The notes beneath the pieces are model-generated. The model was not told the origin of the DNA, did not search any database, and saw only the letters and a program-made list of their open reading frames with translations. Below, one piece after another: positions 1-7,314 of a stretch of 18,023 nucleotides of DNA. The position numbers and the translations under genes were made by a program. Origin of the DNA: Bacillota bacterium (GTDB lineage: Bacteria > Bacillota > Clostridia > Oscillospirales > Ruminococcaceae). Within the stretch, counting starts at the first letter, position 1; each line of letters opens with the position of its first letter. The stretch lies in the NCBI GenBank assembly GCA_029550985.1, contig JAKPGH010000117.1, positions 1 to 18,023 on the forward strand, read 5' to 3'.

Positions 1-278
1 CCCAGCACCATGCCGGTGAGGGAAATGGGGGAGGTGAGCAGAAGCTGGTCGGTTTTGCCCTTCAGCTCCTCGCTCATCAGCCGCATGGTGAGGATGGGCA
101 CCAAAAACAGCAGAATGCTGAACAGCCCCGCAAAGACGCCGCTTAAGCTGGCGTTCATGCTGCGCAGGCAGGTGAGGGTAAAAAAGTACCCGGAAAAGAA
201 ATAAAACACCGCCAAAAACACATATCCGATGGGGGAGTGGAAGTAGGCGGAAAGCTCCCGGCGCAAAACGGCTCTCAT
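1..278 (-). CDS. ABC-2 type transporter permease, N-terminal part (runs off the left edge)
   Basis: This is the first 92 codons of a membrane permease; the C-terminal part lies outside the window. The start MRAVLRRELSAYFHSPIGYV is typical of GldF/ABC-2 permeases, where an amphipathic, basic N-terminus (RRELSAYF) precedes the first membrane helix. Two hydrophobic segments are visible, at about residues 17-33 (GYVFLAVFYFFSGYFF) and 49-62 (FAGLFSILLFLVPI), followed by the conserved cytoplasmic stretch TMRLMSEELKGKTDQLLLTSP, which is characteristic of this family. The ATG (278-276) overlaps the stop of the ATPase gene in an ATGA arrangement, so translation is almost certainly coupled. With the upstream ATPase it should form an export-type ABC transporter in the cytoplasmic membrane. 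The substrate cannot be told from sequence. Confidence 0.88.
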   Translation of the reverse strand, partial: MRAVLRRELSAYFHSPIGYVFLAVFYFFSGYFFTLTCLRSMNASLSGVFAGLFSILLFLVPILTMRLMSEELKGKTDQLLLTSPISLTGMVL

Positions 279-1303
279 GGCAACTCCTCCTCCTGTTCCA
301 CGTCTTCCTCGGAAGCGTCGCCATCTTCTTCCTCGGAGGCTTGTTCGTTCAAAGCCTGTTGGCGGGCCTGCTCCTCCGCCTGGGCGGTGAGGGCCAAAAA
401 GATTTCCTCCAGCGACATCTCGTTGTCCTGCAGCGAGAGAAGGGGCCAGCGGTTGCGGGAAAGTCCAAAGAAAAGCGGGCGCCGAACGTCCACCCCTTCT
501 TTGGGGTAAATGGCCCACTCAAAGGCCCCTTCCCGGGGGCCCAGCTCCTCCACTTTCTCCACTCCGGCGATTTGCTCCAGCATCCGGCGAACCGGTTCCT
601 TGGGGCCGTCGATGCGGGCGTACAGGCGGTTTCCCCCCGCCATGGAATGGGCCAGCGTGTGGGGGGAGCCGTCCGCAATGATATGGCCCTGGTGAATCAC
701 CGCCACCCGGGGGCAGATGGCCTGCAACTCCGAGAGGATGTGGGAGGACAAAATCACCGTGTGCTGCTTGCCCAGCTCCCTGATGAGGTTGCGGATATCG
801 GTGATTTGGCGGGGGTCCAGCCCCACCGTGGGCTCGTCCAGAATGAGGATGGGAGGGCTCCCCAGCAGCGCCTGGGCAAGGCCAACCCGCTGCCGGTACC
901 CTCGCGACAGGTTGCCGATTTTGCGGCCAAACACGTCCTCGATTCCCACTTTTTCGCAGACTTCGGCAATGTGCTGCTTTTTGTTTCCCTTCAGCTTTTT
1001 AAGCCGGAAGCAAAAATGCAGATACTCCTCCACCGTCATGTCCAGATAAAGGGGCGGCTGCTCCGGCAGGTATCCGATTTGGGATTTGGCCTTTGCGGGG
1101 TGTTCCAAAATATCGTAGCCGCCTATGGTGACGGTGCCGTCGGTGGCGGAAAGATACCCGGTGATGATGTTCATGATGGTGGATTTGCCGGCTCCGTTGG
1201 GCCCCAAAAGGCCCAGAACCTCGCCTTCTCCCACCGAAAAGCTCACGTTTTCCACGGCGTATTTGATGCCGTAACGCTTGGTGAGCTCCCTGACTTCAAT
1301 CAT
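275..1303 (-). CDS. ABC transporter ATP-binding protein (GldA/CcmA-like, ABC-2 exporter)
   Basis: A 342-residue nucleotide-binding subunit that powers an ABC-2 exporter. All ATPase motifs are intact: Walker A GPNGAGKST at residues 34-42, Q-loop Q82, signature LSRGYRQR at 132-139, Walker B ILILDEP at 152-158 with catalytic E157, D-loop GLDP at 161-164, and switch His188 (SSH). Residues 225-305 form the family's C-terminal extension, also seen in GldA-like proteins. An acidic tail follows from about 310 to the end (runs of Glu and Asp, ending EQEEELP), which is unusual for the family. The ATG at 1303 follows AGAGGAG with 4 bases between, a slightly short gap. The next gene on the strand is the cognate permease, overlapping by 4 bases. 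Substrate unknown. Confidence 0.95.
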   Translation of the reverse strand: MIEVRELTKRYGIKYAVENVSFSVGEGEVLGLLGPNGAGKSTIMNIITGYLSATDGTVTIGGYDILEHPAKAKSQIGYLPEQPPLYLDMTVEEYLHFCFRLKKLKGNKKQHIAEVCEKVGIEDVFGRKIGNLSRGYRQRVGLAQALLGSPPILILDEPTVGLDPRQITDIRNLIRELGKQHTVILSSHILSELQAICPRVAVIHQGHIIADGSPHTLAHSMAGGNRLYARIDGPKEPVRRMLEQIAGVEKVEELGPREGAFEWAIYPKEGVDVRRPLFFGLSRNRWPLLSLQDNEMSLEEIFLALTAQAEEQARQQALNEQASEEEDGDASEEDVEQEEELP

Positions 1304-1372
1304 ACTTCTCCTCTTTCCATAAGAATTGGAAATCCATAAAGAGCGGTTTTTGAAAGAGCAATTACGAAATAT

Positions 1373-1381
1373 ATCATACCA
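1373..1381 (-). promoter_or_regulatory. Probable extended -10 promoter for the ABC transporter genes
   Basis: On the minus strand TGG-TATGAT reads from 1381 to 1373, an extended -10 element with a 5/6 match to TATAAT. No good -35 box lies 17 bases further upstream, which is tolerated with an extended -10. It would give a leader of about 60 bases before the ATG at 1303. Confidence 0.45.
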
Positions 1382-1462
1382 AAAACTTCCGAAAAATTTG
1401 TTAAATCAAAGTGAATCTGCTGGCCTGGCCGAAAATAGAAATTCGGTAACAATAAAAAATGC

Positions 1463-1491
1463 TTTCCCCTGGACGTTTTATGAGATATAAT
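1463..1491 (+). promoter_or_regulatory. Putative sigma-A promoter for the DUF1015 gene
   Basis: A perfect TATAAT (1486-1491) lies 17 bases after a weak -35 candidate TTTCCC (1463-1468). The predicted leader is about 85 bases and contains only a weak 5-bp CGGCA/TGCCG inverted repeat. The -10 is convincing; the -35 is not. Confidence 0.45.
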
Positions 1492-1582
1492 AACCGAAAA
1501 AGCGTTGTTTTACTATGCCCACGGTATCGCGGCACCGGTTTGCATCCATGCCGTCGATCCCACAACCTGAGGAGGAATGACA

Positions 1583-2851
<1,269 letters not shown>

Positions 2852-2875
2852 ACTAAGCAGCAACCTTTCTAGCGC

Positions 2876-2906
2876 AAAAAGGATGATGCTCCCATCATCC
2901 TTTTTT
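2876..2906 (+). terminator. Rho-independent terminator after the DUF1015 gene
   Basis: GGATGATG (2881-2888) pairs perfectly with CATCATCC (2893-2900) around a CTCC loop. It is preceded by AAAAA and followed by six T (2901-2906). This is a textbook intrinsic terminator 24 bases after the stop codon. Confidence 0.92.
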
Positions 2907-2907
2907 A

Positions 2908-2939
2908 CCCGCGGGGAAAGGGGCGGATATCCCCGCGGG
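2908..2939 (+). repeat. Perfect all-GC inverted repeat between terminator and PH-domain gene
   Basis: CCCGCGGGG (2908-2916) and CCCCGCGGG (2931-2939) are perfect 9-bp arms around a 14-base loop. No T-run follows on either strand, so it is not a simple terminator. It starts two bases after the previous terminator and ends 38 bases before the next start codon, so it could be a leader structure or mRNA-end stabiliser. Confidence 0.7.
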
Positions 2940-2977
2940 CTTTCCAAAAAGAACTGTCAAGCAGGGGAAGTCGTGTT

Positions 2978-4411
2978 ATGTCCTCTCCATACCGGGCTCA
3001 TCCCATTACCATACTGGGCAACCTGTGGCGAGTGGTCTACCTGATTATCATTCCATTGCTGCGGGGCTTTTTTGCCGCCCTGGGAAACAACCTGACCGGA
3101 TGGCTGGCCGGCGCCTGGGCCGACGTACTGATTTTGCTGCTGATGGTGGCCATTGCCGTTTTGCGTTGGTGGAGGCTGACCTACCGCTGGGACGAGGACA
3201 CCCTTTACATCACCTCTGGGGTGCTGTTCCAGCGGGAAACCCTCATTCCCTGGCGGAAGATTGTGACCATATCCGTCATGCACCCCTTTTACCTCCAGCC
3301 GTTTCGGGCGGCGCGGGTGCGGGTGGACACCATGGGAGGCAGCCGCTCCAACGCCGATTTGACCATTCTTCTTTCCCCCGGCAACGCCGACGCCCTGCTC
3401 CAGTGGGGGAAAGGCCCAAAGGCGCAGGGCACCCTTGCCAAAGGAACGGGGATTTACACCCCTCGCAATTCCTCCATTCTGGCGCTGAGCATCCTCAACT
3501 CCAACTCTTTAGCGAGCATTGTCTTTATCGCCACCTTTATCTCCCAGAGCGGAGAGCTGTTGGGGGCGGAGTTTTCCCGCCTGCTCATCGACACCTTTGA
3601 GGAAACCACCCGTTCCCTTGCCTTTGGCATTCCCCCCGCGGCCGCCGCCCTTGCCTACCTTCTGCTGGTCGGATGGGCGGTGGGCTTTATCCGCACCTTC
3701 CTGCGGTACAAAAACATGCAGGTATCCCGGCAGGGGGACAGCCTGCACATTGTGGGGGGCACCGTCACCACCAGGGAATATCTGGTGAAATACGGGGAAA
3801 TTAACTTCATCGACATCCGCCAGAGCTTGACCACCAGGGTGATGGGCCTGTATTCCCTCTACATTTCGGCGGTGGGCTACGGCAAGCAGAAGGAGGACAT
3901 CACCTGCCTGGTCCCCACCGAAGGGGAATTCCGGTTTCAAAAGCACCGCGCGCAGCTGTTCCCCAACCTGTCTCCCGCCGCCTGCACCTTGCCCGCCAGC
4001 AGGAAGGGGATTCTGCGGTTTTTGGCCCAGCCTTTGTGCCTTTGCTTCGGGGTTCCCATCGCCACGGGTGTGATTACCTGGCGGATGGAAGGGTGGACTT
4101 CCTTTGCCCTTTTTGTGGGGGGCATGGCCATGGTGCCCTGCGTGGTGTTTTTGCTGGCCCGCATTTTTGACTACCGCACCGGCGGCCTTGCCCGTCAGGG
4201 AGACGTCTTTACCCTGCGCTATTCCAGGGGGTTTTACCTCCACACCGTGGTGGTGCAGCGGGATAAAATGGTGCAGATTGAGCTGCGGCAAGGGTTCCTG
4301 CAGCGGTTTGGAGGCACCTGCGACGTTTTGATCCGCACCCGGGGGGAGGGGCGGATGGTTCACCGCTGCCGGGCCATCGACCGAAAAAAGGCGGAAAAGC
4401 TGTTGGCTTGA
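2978..4411 (+). CDS. YdbT-like membrane protein with three bacterial PH (bPH2) domains
   Basis: A 477-residue integral membrane protein resembling Bacillus YdbT. Three bPH2 (PF03703-type) modules can be placed after membrane helix pairs: about 66-140 (RLTYRWDEDTLYITSGVLFQ, then IPWRKI), 243-315 (RYKNMQVSRQGDSLHIVGG, then VKYGEINFIDI) and 397-465 (FDYRTGGLARQGDVFTLRYS, then VVVQRDKMVQIELRQ). Hydrophobic segments lie near 16-34, 48-65, 170-190, 218-240, 347-368 and 373-396, giving about six helices. The start has AGGGGA (2963-2968) 9 bases upstream. Length fits YdbT (about 490). Known relatives often pair with a small YdbS-type bPH2 protein; none is adjacent here. Role is probably at the membrane, but no biochemical activity can be assigned. 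Confidence 0.85.
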   Translation: MSSPYRAHPITILGNLWRVVYLIIIPLLRGFFAALGNNLTGWLAGAWADVLILLLMVAIAVLRWWRLTYRWDEDTLYITSGVLFQRETLIPWRKIVTISVMHPFYLQPFRAARVRVDTMGGSRSNADLTILLSPGNADALLQWGKGPKAQGTLAKGTGIYTPRNSSILALSILNSNSLASIVFIATFISQSGELLGAEFSRLLIDTFEETTRSLAFGIPPAAAALAYLLLVGWAVGFIRTFLRYKNMQVSRQGDSLHIVGGTVTTREYLVKYGEINFIDIRQSLTTRVMGLYSLYISAVGYGKQKEDITCLVPTEGEFRFQKHRAQLFPNLSPAACTLPASRKGILRFLAQPLCLCFGVPIATGVITWRMEGWTSFALFVGGMAMVPCVVFLLARIFDYRTGGLARQGDVFTLRYSRGFYLHTVVVQRDKMVQIELRQGFLQRFGGTCDVLIRTRGEGRMVHRCRAIDRKKAEKLLA

Positions 4412-4432
4412 CCGCCGGGGATATGGTATAGT
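4403..4432 (+). promoter_or_regulatory. Probable extended -10 promoter upstream of the GNAT-like gene
   Basis: TGG-TATAGT (4424-4432) is an extended -10 with a 5/6 match, 18 bases after a TTGGCT candidate -35 (4403-4408) that overlaps the end of the PH-domain gene. It predicts a leader of roughly 55 bases, so the downstream gene may be transcribed separately. Confidence 0.5.
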
Positions 4433-4495
4433 GAAGATAGGAACAACCCCTTCTGATCGACCGGCAAACGGGCGAGAGGGAAAGGAGACCGGAAC

Positions 4496-4963
4496 ATGGA
4501 CAACTTTTCCATTGTGGCCAACAAGGATCTGGCGGATATTGACCTGCTGCTGCGGGAGCAGCCGTCCCTGCCGGAAGCCATGCGGCAGCTCAACCTGTGC
4601 GACACCTTTGTGGGAGTGCTGGGGGGGCAGACGGTGGCGGTTTGCCTTTTGGCCAGGCGCAAAAACTATTTTGAAATTGTCAATCTGGCGGTGGCGTCCA
4701 TTCCGGAGGAGTCGGAGGTCACCTACCAGATGCTGATGTACGTCATGGACTATGTGCGGGTGCAGGGAGGCAGCTATATCGAAATTGGCGTGGGAGACGG
4801 CGACTTCCGCCGCCATGCTTTGCTGATCCGCATGAGGTTTCGGGTGGTGGGCGTTTGGCGGGATTACTTTGCTCGCAGCAAGCATGCCGAACAGGGGAAC
4901 AGACCGGCCCACCGGGATATGCTCCGCTACCGCATCGACTTAAATGAGCTGCAGCCCCAATAA
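4496..4963 (+). CDS. GNAT-fold protein with degenerate acetyl-CoA loop
   Basis: A 155-residue protein with the layout of a small GNAT N-acetyltransferase of the YvbK-like type: a beta-4 strand at about 57-68 (NYFEIVNLAVAS), a helix at about 74-90, beta-5 YIEIGVGDGD at 94-103, and the C-terminal RMRFRVVGVWRDYF block followed by HRDMLRYRIDL (139-149). Active relatives carry a Q/R-x-x-G-x-G/A pyrophosphate-binding loop right after beta-4. Here the same place reads IPEESEVTYQMLM with no glycine, so CoA binding may be lost or altered. The ATG has AAAGGAG (4481-4487) 8 bases upstream. It sits downstream of the PH-domain gene with its own probable promoter, and ends inside a hairpin shared with the convergent rsuA-type gene. 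Substrate unknown; a non-catalytic role is possible. Confidence 0.7.
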   Translation: MDNFSIVANKDLADIDLLLREQPSLPEAMRQLNLCDTFVGVLGGQTVAVCLLARRKNYFEIVNLAVASIPEESEVTYQMLMYVMDYVRVQGGSYIEIGVGDGDFRRHALLIRMRFRVVGVWRDYFARSKHAEQGNRPAHRDMLRYRIDLNELQPQ

Positions 4964-4977
4964 CCGGCTGCAGCTCA
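4945..4977. terminator. Convergent hairpin between the GNAT-like and rsuA-type genes
   Basis: TGAGCTGCAGCC (4945-4956) pairs perfectly with GGCTGCAGCTCA (4966-4977) around a 9-base loop. The loop contains the TAA stop of the plus-strand gene. No T-run follows on the plus strand; on the minus strand ATTTAAG follows, which is weak. It probably acts as a bidirectional terminator or an mRNA 3' end for both convergent genes. Confidence 0.6.
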
Positions 4978-4999
4978 AACTGTGTGGTCCTGGATTGTG

Positions 5000-5713
5000 T
5001 TAATCGTCGGAAACGGAAAATATCTTCGCCAAATCCTGCTGAGTCAAAGGCTTCCATTGACCGGGGGCAAGGCCGGGGTCCAAAACAAGCCCCCCGATGG
5101 CTTCCCGCTTGAGGGCGATGACCTTTAGCCCAAAGCGGCCGAACATCCGCTTGACCTGATGAAACCGCCCTTCGTAAATCACCAGTTCCGCCACGGGCCG
5201 GTCGCCGTCTTCGATGAGGCGCAGCCGGGCGGGGGAGGTGATGTCCCCGTCGCCCAAATCCATGGGCTGGGCAAATGCCTGCTGGAGGGTCTCCAGGGAA
5301 AAAGGGGCGTCCAAAGTGACCCGGTAGGTTTTCCCGATTTTCTTTTTGGGGGAGAGCATCCGGTGGGCAAAGGCGCCGTCGTTGGTGAGCAGCACAAACC
5401 CTTCGGTGTCCTTGTCCAGCCGCCCGGCCGGGAACAAATCCCTGCGCAGATAGACGGGCAAAAGGTCCAGAACGGTGGGGCCTTTGGCGTCCCGGGTGGA
5501 GCAGATGACTCCGGCGGGCTTGTTGAGCATGTAGTACCGGTTTCCGGTCACAATGGGGTTGCCGTCCAAGGTGATGGCGGAGCCCTCGTCGCAGTGGGTT
5601 TCCGGGCGGGTGACCGCCTGGCCGTCCACCAGCACCCGGCCGCTCCGGATGGCGTCGGCCGCTTCCTTGCGGCTGATGCCTGCCCCGTGGGAAACCAGCT
5701 TGTCCAACCGCAT
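5000..5713 (-). CDS. rsuA: 16S rRNA pseudouridine(516) synthase, RsuA type
   Basis: A 237-residue RsuA/RluB-family enzyme that isomerises a uridine in 16S rRNA during small-subunit assembly. An S4 RNA-binding domain covers about residues 1-50 (MRLDKLVSHGAGISRKEAAD...GRVLVDG), followed by the catalytic domain with YYMLNKPAGV at 60-69 and GRLDKDTEG at 97-105; Asp100 is the catalytic residue by family alignment. The later GRFHQVKRMFGRFG block is also canonical. I start it at ATG 5713 because GGGAGG (5727-5722) lies 8 bases upstream and MRLDK is the usual N-terminus; the open frame upstream of it runs back to the deaminase gene and has no family match. It lies 53 bases after the dCMP-deaminase-family gene, probably co-transcribed. 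RluB (23S) is the alternative; length and lack of a long basic tail favour RsuA. Confidence 0.9.
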   Translation of the reverse strand: MRLDKLVSHGAGISRKEAADAIRSGRVLVDGQAVTRPETHCDEGSAITLDGNPIVTGNRYYMLNKPAGVICSTRDAKGPTVLDLLPVYLRRDLFPAGRLDKDTEGFVLLTNDGAFAHRMLSPKKKIGKTYRVTLDAPFSLETLQQAFAQPMDLGDGDITSPARLRLIEDGDRPVAELVIYEGRFHQVKRMFGRFGLKVIALKREAIGGLVLDPGLAPGQWKPLTQQDLAKIFSVSDD

Positions 5714-5766
5714 GCGTTTTTCCTCCCGTTCAACTGTCGCCTGCCTCGATTGGATGGCGAGCTCCT

Positions 5767-6267
5767 TTAATATCCGGTGACCCCCAGCAGGGATTCGTCG
5801 TGGTTGACCCACGCATCCTCCACCAGAATGACGGTATATTCATCCTTGGTGTTGCGGACAATGACCTGGGAAATGCCGGCGTTGATAATCATCCGCTTGC
5901 ACATGGAGCAGGGGTTGGCGTTTTCTACGTATTCGCCGTTGGACATTTCCTTGCCGCAAAGGTACAAGGTGGCGCCCATCATATCCGTCCGGGCGGCGTG
6001 GATGATGGCGTTGGCCTCGGCGTGGACCGAACGGCACATCTCGTACCGCTCCCCCCGCGGAATGTTCATCCGGGCGCGGATGCATTCCCCAATATCGCTG
6101 CAGTTGCGCCGCCCCCGGGGAGCTCCCGAATACCCGGTAGACACAATTTGGTCGTTTTTGACAATGATGGCACCAAAGTTCCGGCGCAGACAGGTGCCAC
6201 GCTCCAGCACGGTTTCGGCAATATCGAGGTAATAGTTGATTTTGTCACGTCTGGTCAATGAAAGCAC
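5767..6267 (-). CDS. dCMP deaminase family protein (ComEB-like), GTG start
   Basis: A 166-residue zinc deaminase of the deoxycytidylate deaminase family, converting dCMP to dUMP to feed thymidylate synthesis. Zinc ligands and catalytic residues are visible: HAEANAI (His82, proton-shuttling Glu84) and PCSMCKRM (Cys120, Cys123). The family block FGAIIVKNDQIVSTGYSGAPRG lies at 31-52, with Cys57 and Cys62 after it. The frame stays open upstream to an ATG at 6342, but that lies before the predicted transcription start. GTG 6267 has GGAG (6279-6276) 8 bases upstream and gives the usual family N-terminus (TRRDKINYYLDIAE), so I use it. It is the first gene of a pair with the rsuA-type gene and is transcribed divergently from rsmA. 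Substrate could be another deoxycytidine nucleotide, but dCMP is most likely. Confidence 0.88.
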   Translation of the reverse strand: MLSLTRRDKINYYLDIAETVLERGTCLRRNFGAIIVKNDQIVSTGYSGAPRGRRNCSDIGECIRARMNIPRGERYEMCRSVHAEANAIIHAARTDMMGATLYLCGKEMSNGEYVENANPCSMCKRMIINAGISQVIVRNTKDEYTVILVEDAWVNHDESLLGVTGY

Positions 6268-6292
6268 CCACTTTTCTCCAAAAATCCGATGT

Positions 6293-6311
6293 CTGTTGGG
6301 TTTCCCAACAG
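6293..6311. promoter_or_regulatory. Perfect dyad at the start of the deaminase transcript (operator or 5' hairpin)
   Basis: CTGTTGGG (6293-6300) and CCCAACAG (6304-6311) are perfect 8-bp arms around TTT. On the minus strand the dyad begins within a few bases of the predicted transcription start of the deaminase gene. On the plus strand it covers the candidate -35 of rsmA. It could be a repressor site or a 5'-end stabilising stem. Confidence 0.55.
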
Positions 6312-6329
6312 TATTTGGTTTATTATACT
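6301..6329 (+). promoter_or_regulatory. Weak candidate promoter for rsmA, overlapping the divergent promoter
   Basis: TATACT (6324-6329, 5/6 match) lies 17 bases after TTTCCC (6301-6306). The same bases read in reverse provide the -10 of the deaminase promoter, so the two promoters would be face to face. The weak -35 limits confidence. Confidence 0.35.
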
Positions 6330-6350
6330 GCAAAACATACATTCATGCAA
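6322..6350 (-). promoter_or_regulatory. Promoter of the deaminase-rsuA pair
   Basis: On the minus strand TTGCAT (6350-6345) and a perfect TATAAT (6327-6322) are exactly 17 bases apart. Transcription would start near 6315, about 48 bases before the GTG start. This supports the GTG over the upstream ATG. Confidence 0.65.
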
Positions 6351-6385
6351 ATGCAAATCCAACACACACAAACGGAGGTTTTTCC

Positions 6386-7249
6386 ATGGCCGACCTTTCC
6401 AATCCGGCGGTGGTGCGTGCGCTGCTTGCCCGTCATCGCCTGCATCTCAAAAAGGGACTGGGGCAGAACTTTTTAATCAACCCCGGCGTCTGCCCCCGCA
6501 TGGCGGAGGCGGCGGGGGCAGGCCCCGGCGTGGGGGCGTTGGAAATCGGCCCCGGAATCGGCGTTTTGACCACGGAGCTGGCCCGGCGCTGCGACAAGGT
6601 GGTGGCGGTGGAGCTGGACCAGAGCCTCGCTCCGGCCCTGGAAGAAACCTTGAAGGACTACTCCAACGTGGAAATTGTCTGGGGTGACTTTTTAAAGCTG
6701 GATTTGAAAGAGCTTCTTGCCAAATTCGGCGACCTGCCGGTGATTGTCTGCGCCAACCTGCCCTACTACATCACCACCCCCATTTTGATGCGGCTGCTGG
6801 AATCCCGTTTGCCTTTGGAGTCCGTCACCGTGTTGCTGCAAAAGGAGACAGCGCAGCGCATCTGCGCGGAGCTTCCCTCCCGGCAGGCGGGGGCCATCAC
6901 CGCCGCCATCGCCTGGTACACCAAACCGGAGCTGCTGTTCGTCGTCTCCAAAGGCTCCTTTTTGCCGCCCCCCAAGGTGGATTCGGCGGTGGTGCGCCTG
7001 ACCCTGCGCAAGGAGCCGCCGGTGCCGGTCAAAGATGAGGCGATGCTCTTTCGAGTGATGCGGGGGGCCTTCGCCCAGCGGCGTAAGACCATGCTCAACG
7101 GGCTTTCGGCGGCGCTCAATCTGCCAAAGGAGCAGATGGCCGCCCTGCTGGAGCAGGCGCAGGTGGACCCGGGAGCGCGGGCGGAGCAGCTGGATTTGGC
7201 GGCTTTTGCCCGGATTTCCGACCAGTTGAGCCTTCTCGGCCATGAATGA
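6386..7249 (+). CDS. rsmA: 16S rRNA (adenine1518-N6/adenine1519-N6)-dimethyltransferase
   Basis: RsmA/KsgA, 287 residues, transfers four methyl groups from S-adenosylmethionine to two adjacent adenines near the 3' end of 16S rRNA, a late checkpoint in 30S assembly. The N-terminal KKGLGQNFL (22-30), SAM motif I EIGPGIGVLT (53-62), acidic motif II residue in AVELDQS (74-80), GDF (100-102) and catalytic motif IV NLPYY (124-128) are all intact; KVDSAVV and the C-terminal QRRKTMLNGL helix are typical. The frame is open further upstream, but ATG 6386 has GGAGG (6374-6378) 7 bases before it and yields the standard N-terminus. It is monocistronic, divergent from the deaminase gene, and ends in a strong terminator. 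Confidence 0.96.
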   Translation: MADLSNPAVVRALLARHRLHLKKGLGQNFLINPGVCPRMAEAAGAGPGVGALEIGPGIGVLTTELARRCDKVVAVELDQSLAPALEETLKDYSNVEIVWGDFLKLDLKELLAKFGDLPVIVCANLPYYITTPILMRLLESRLPLESVTVLLQKETAQRICAELPSRQAGAITAAIAWYTKPELLFVVSKGSFLPPPKVDSAVVRLTLRKEPPVPVKDEAMLFRVMRGAFAQRRKTMLNGLSAALNLPKEQMAALLEQAQVDPGARAEQLDLAAFARISDQLSLLGHE

Positions 7250-7257
7250 GAAACACA

Positions 7258-7297
7258 AATGCCCCGGTTCTTGACGGACCGGGGCATTGCAAGTTTT
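7258..7297 (+). terminator. Rho-independent terminator after rsmA
   Basis: AATGCCCCGGT (7258-7268) pairs perfectly with ACCGGGGCATT (7278-7288), with an inner T-G and C-G extension and a 5-base loop. Five T follow at 7293-7297. The hairpin also lies just downstream of the convergent small membrane-protein gene and may serve it too. Confidence 0.88.
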
Positions 7298-7314
7298 TCT
7301 GTATGTAGGGAATA

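Noticed and set aside
3509..4912. 467-codon minus-strand frame opposite the PH-domain and GNAT-like genes
   Set aside because: It spans two plus-strand genes and their promoter; His/Gln/Pro-rich shadow composition.
5714..5812. N-terminal extension of the rsuA-type protein
   Set aside because: The frame stays open upstream but overlaps the end of the deaminase gene, has no family match and no ribosome site, while ATG 5713 has both.
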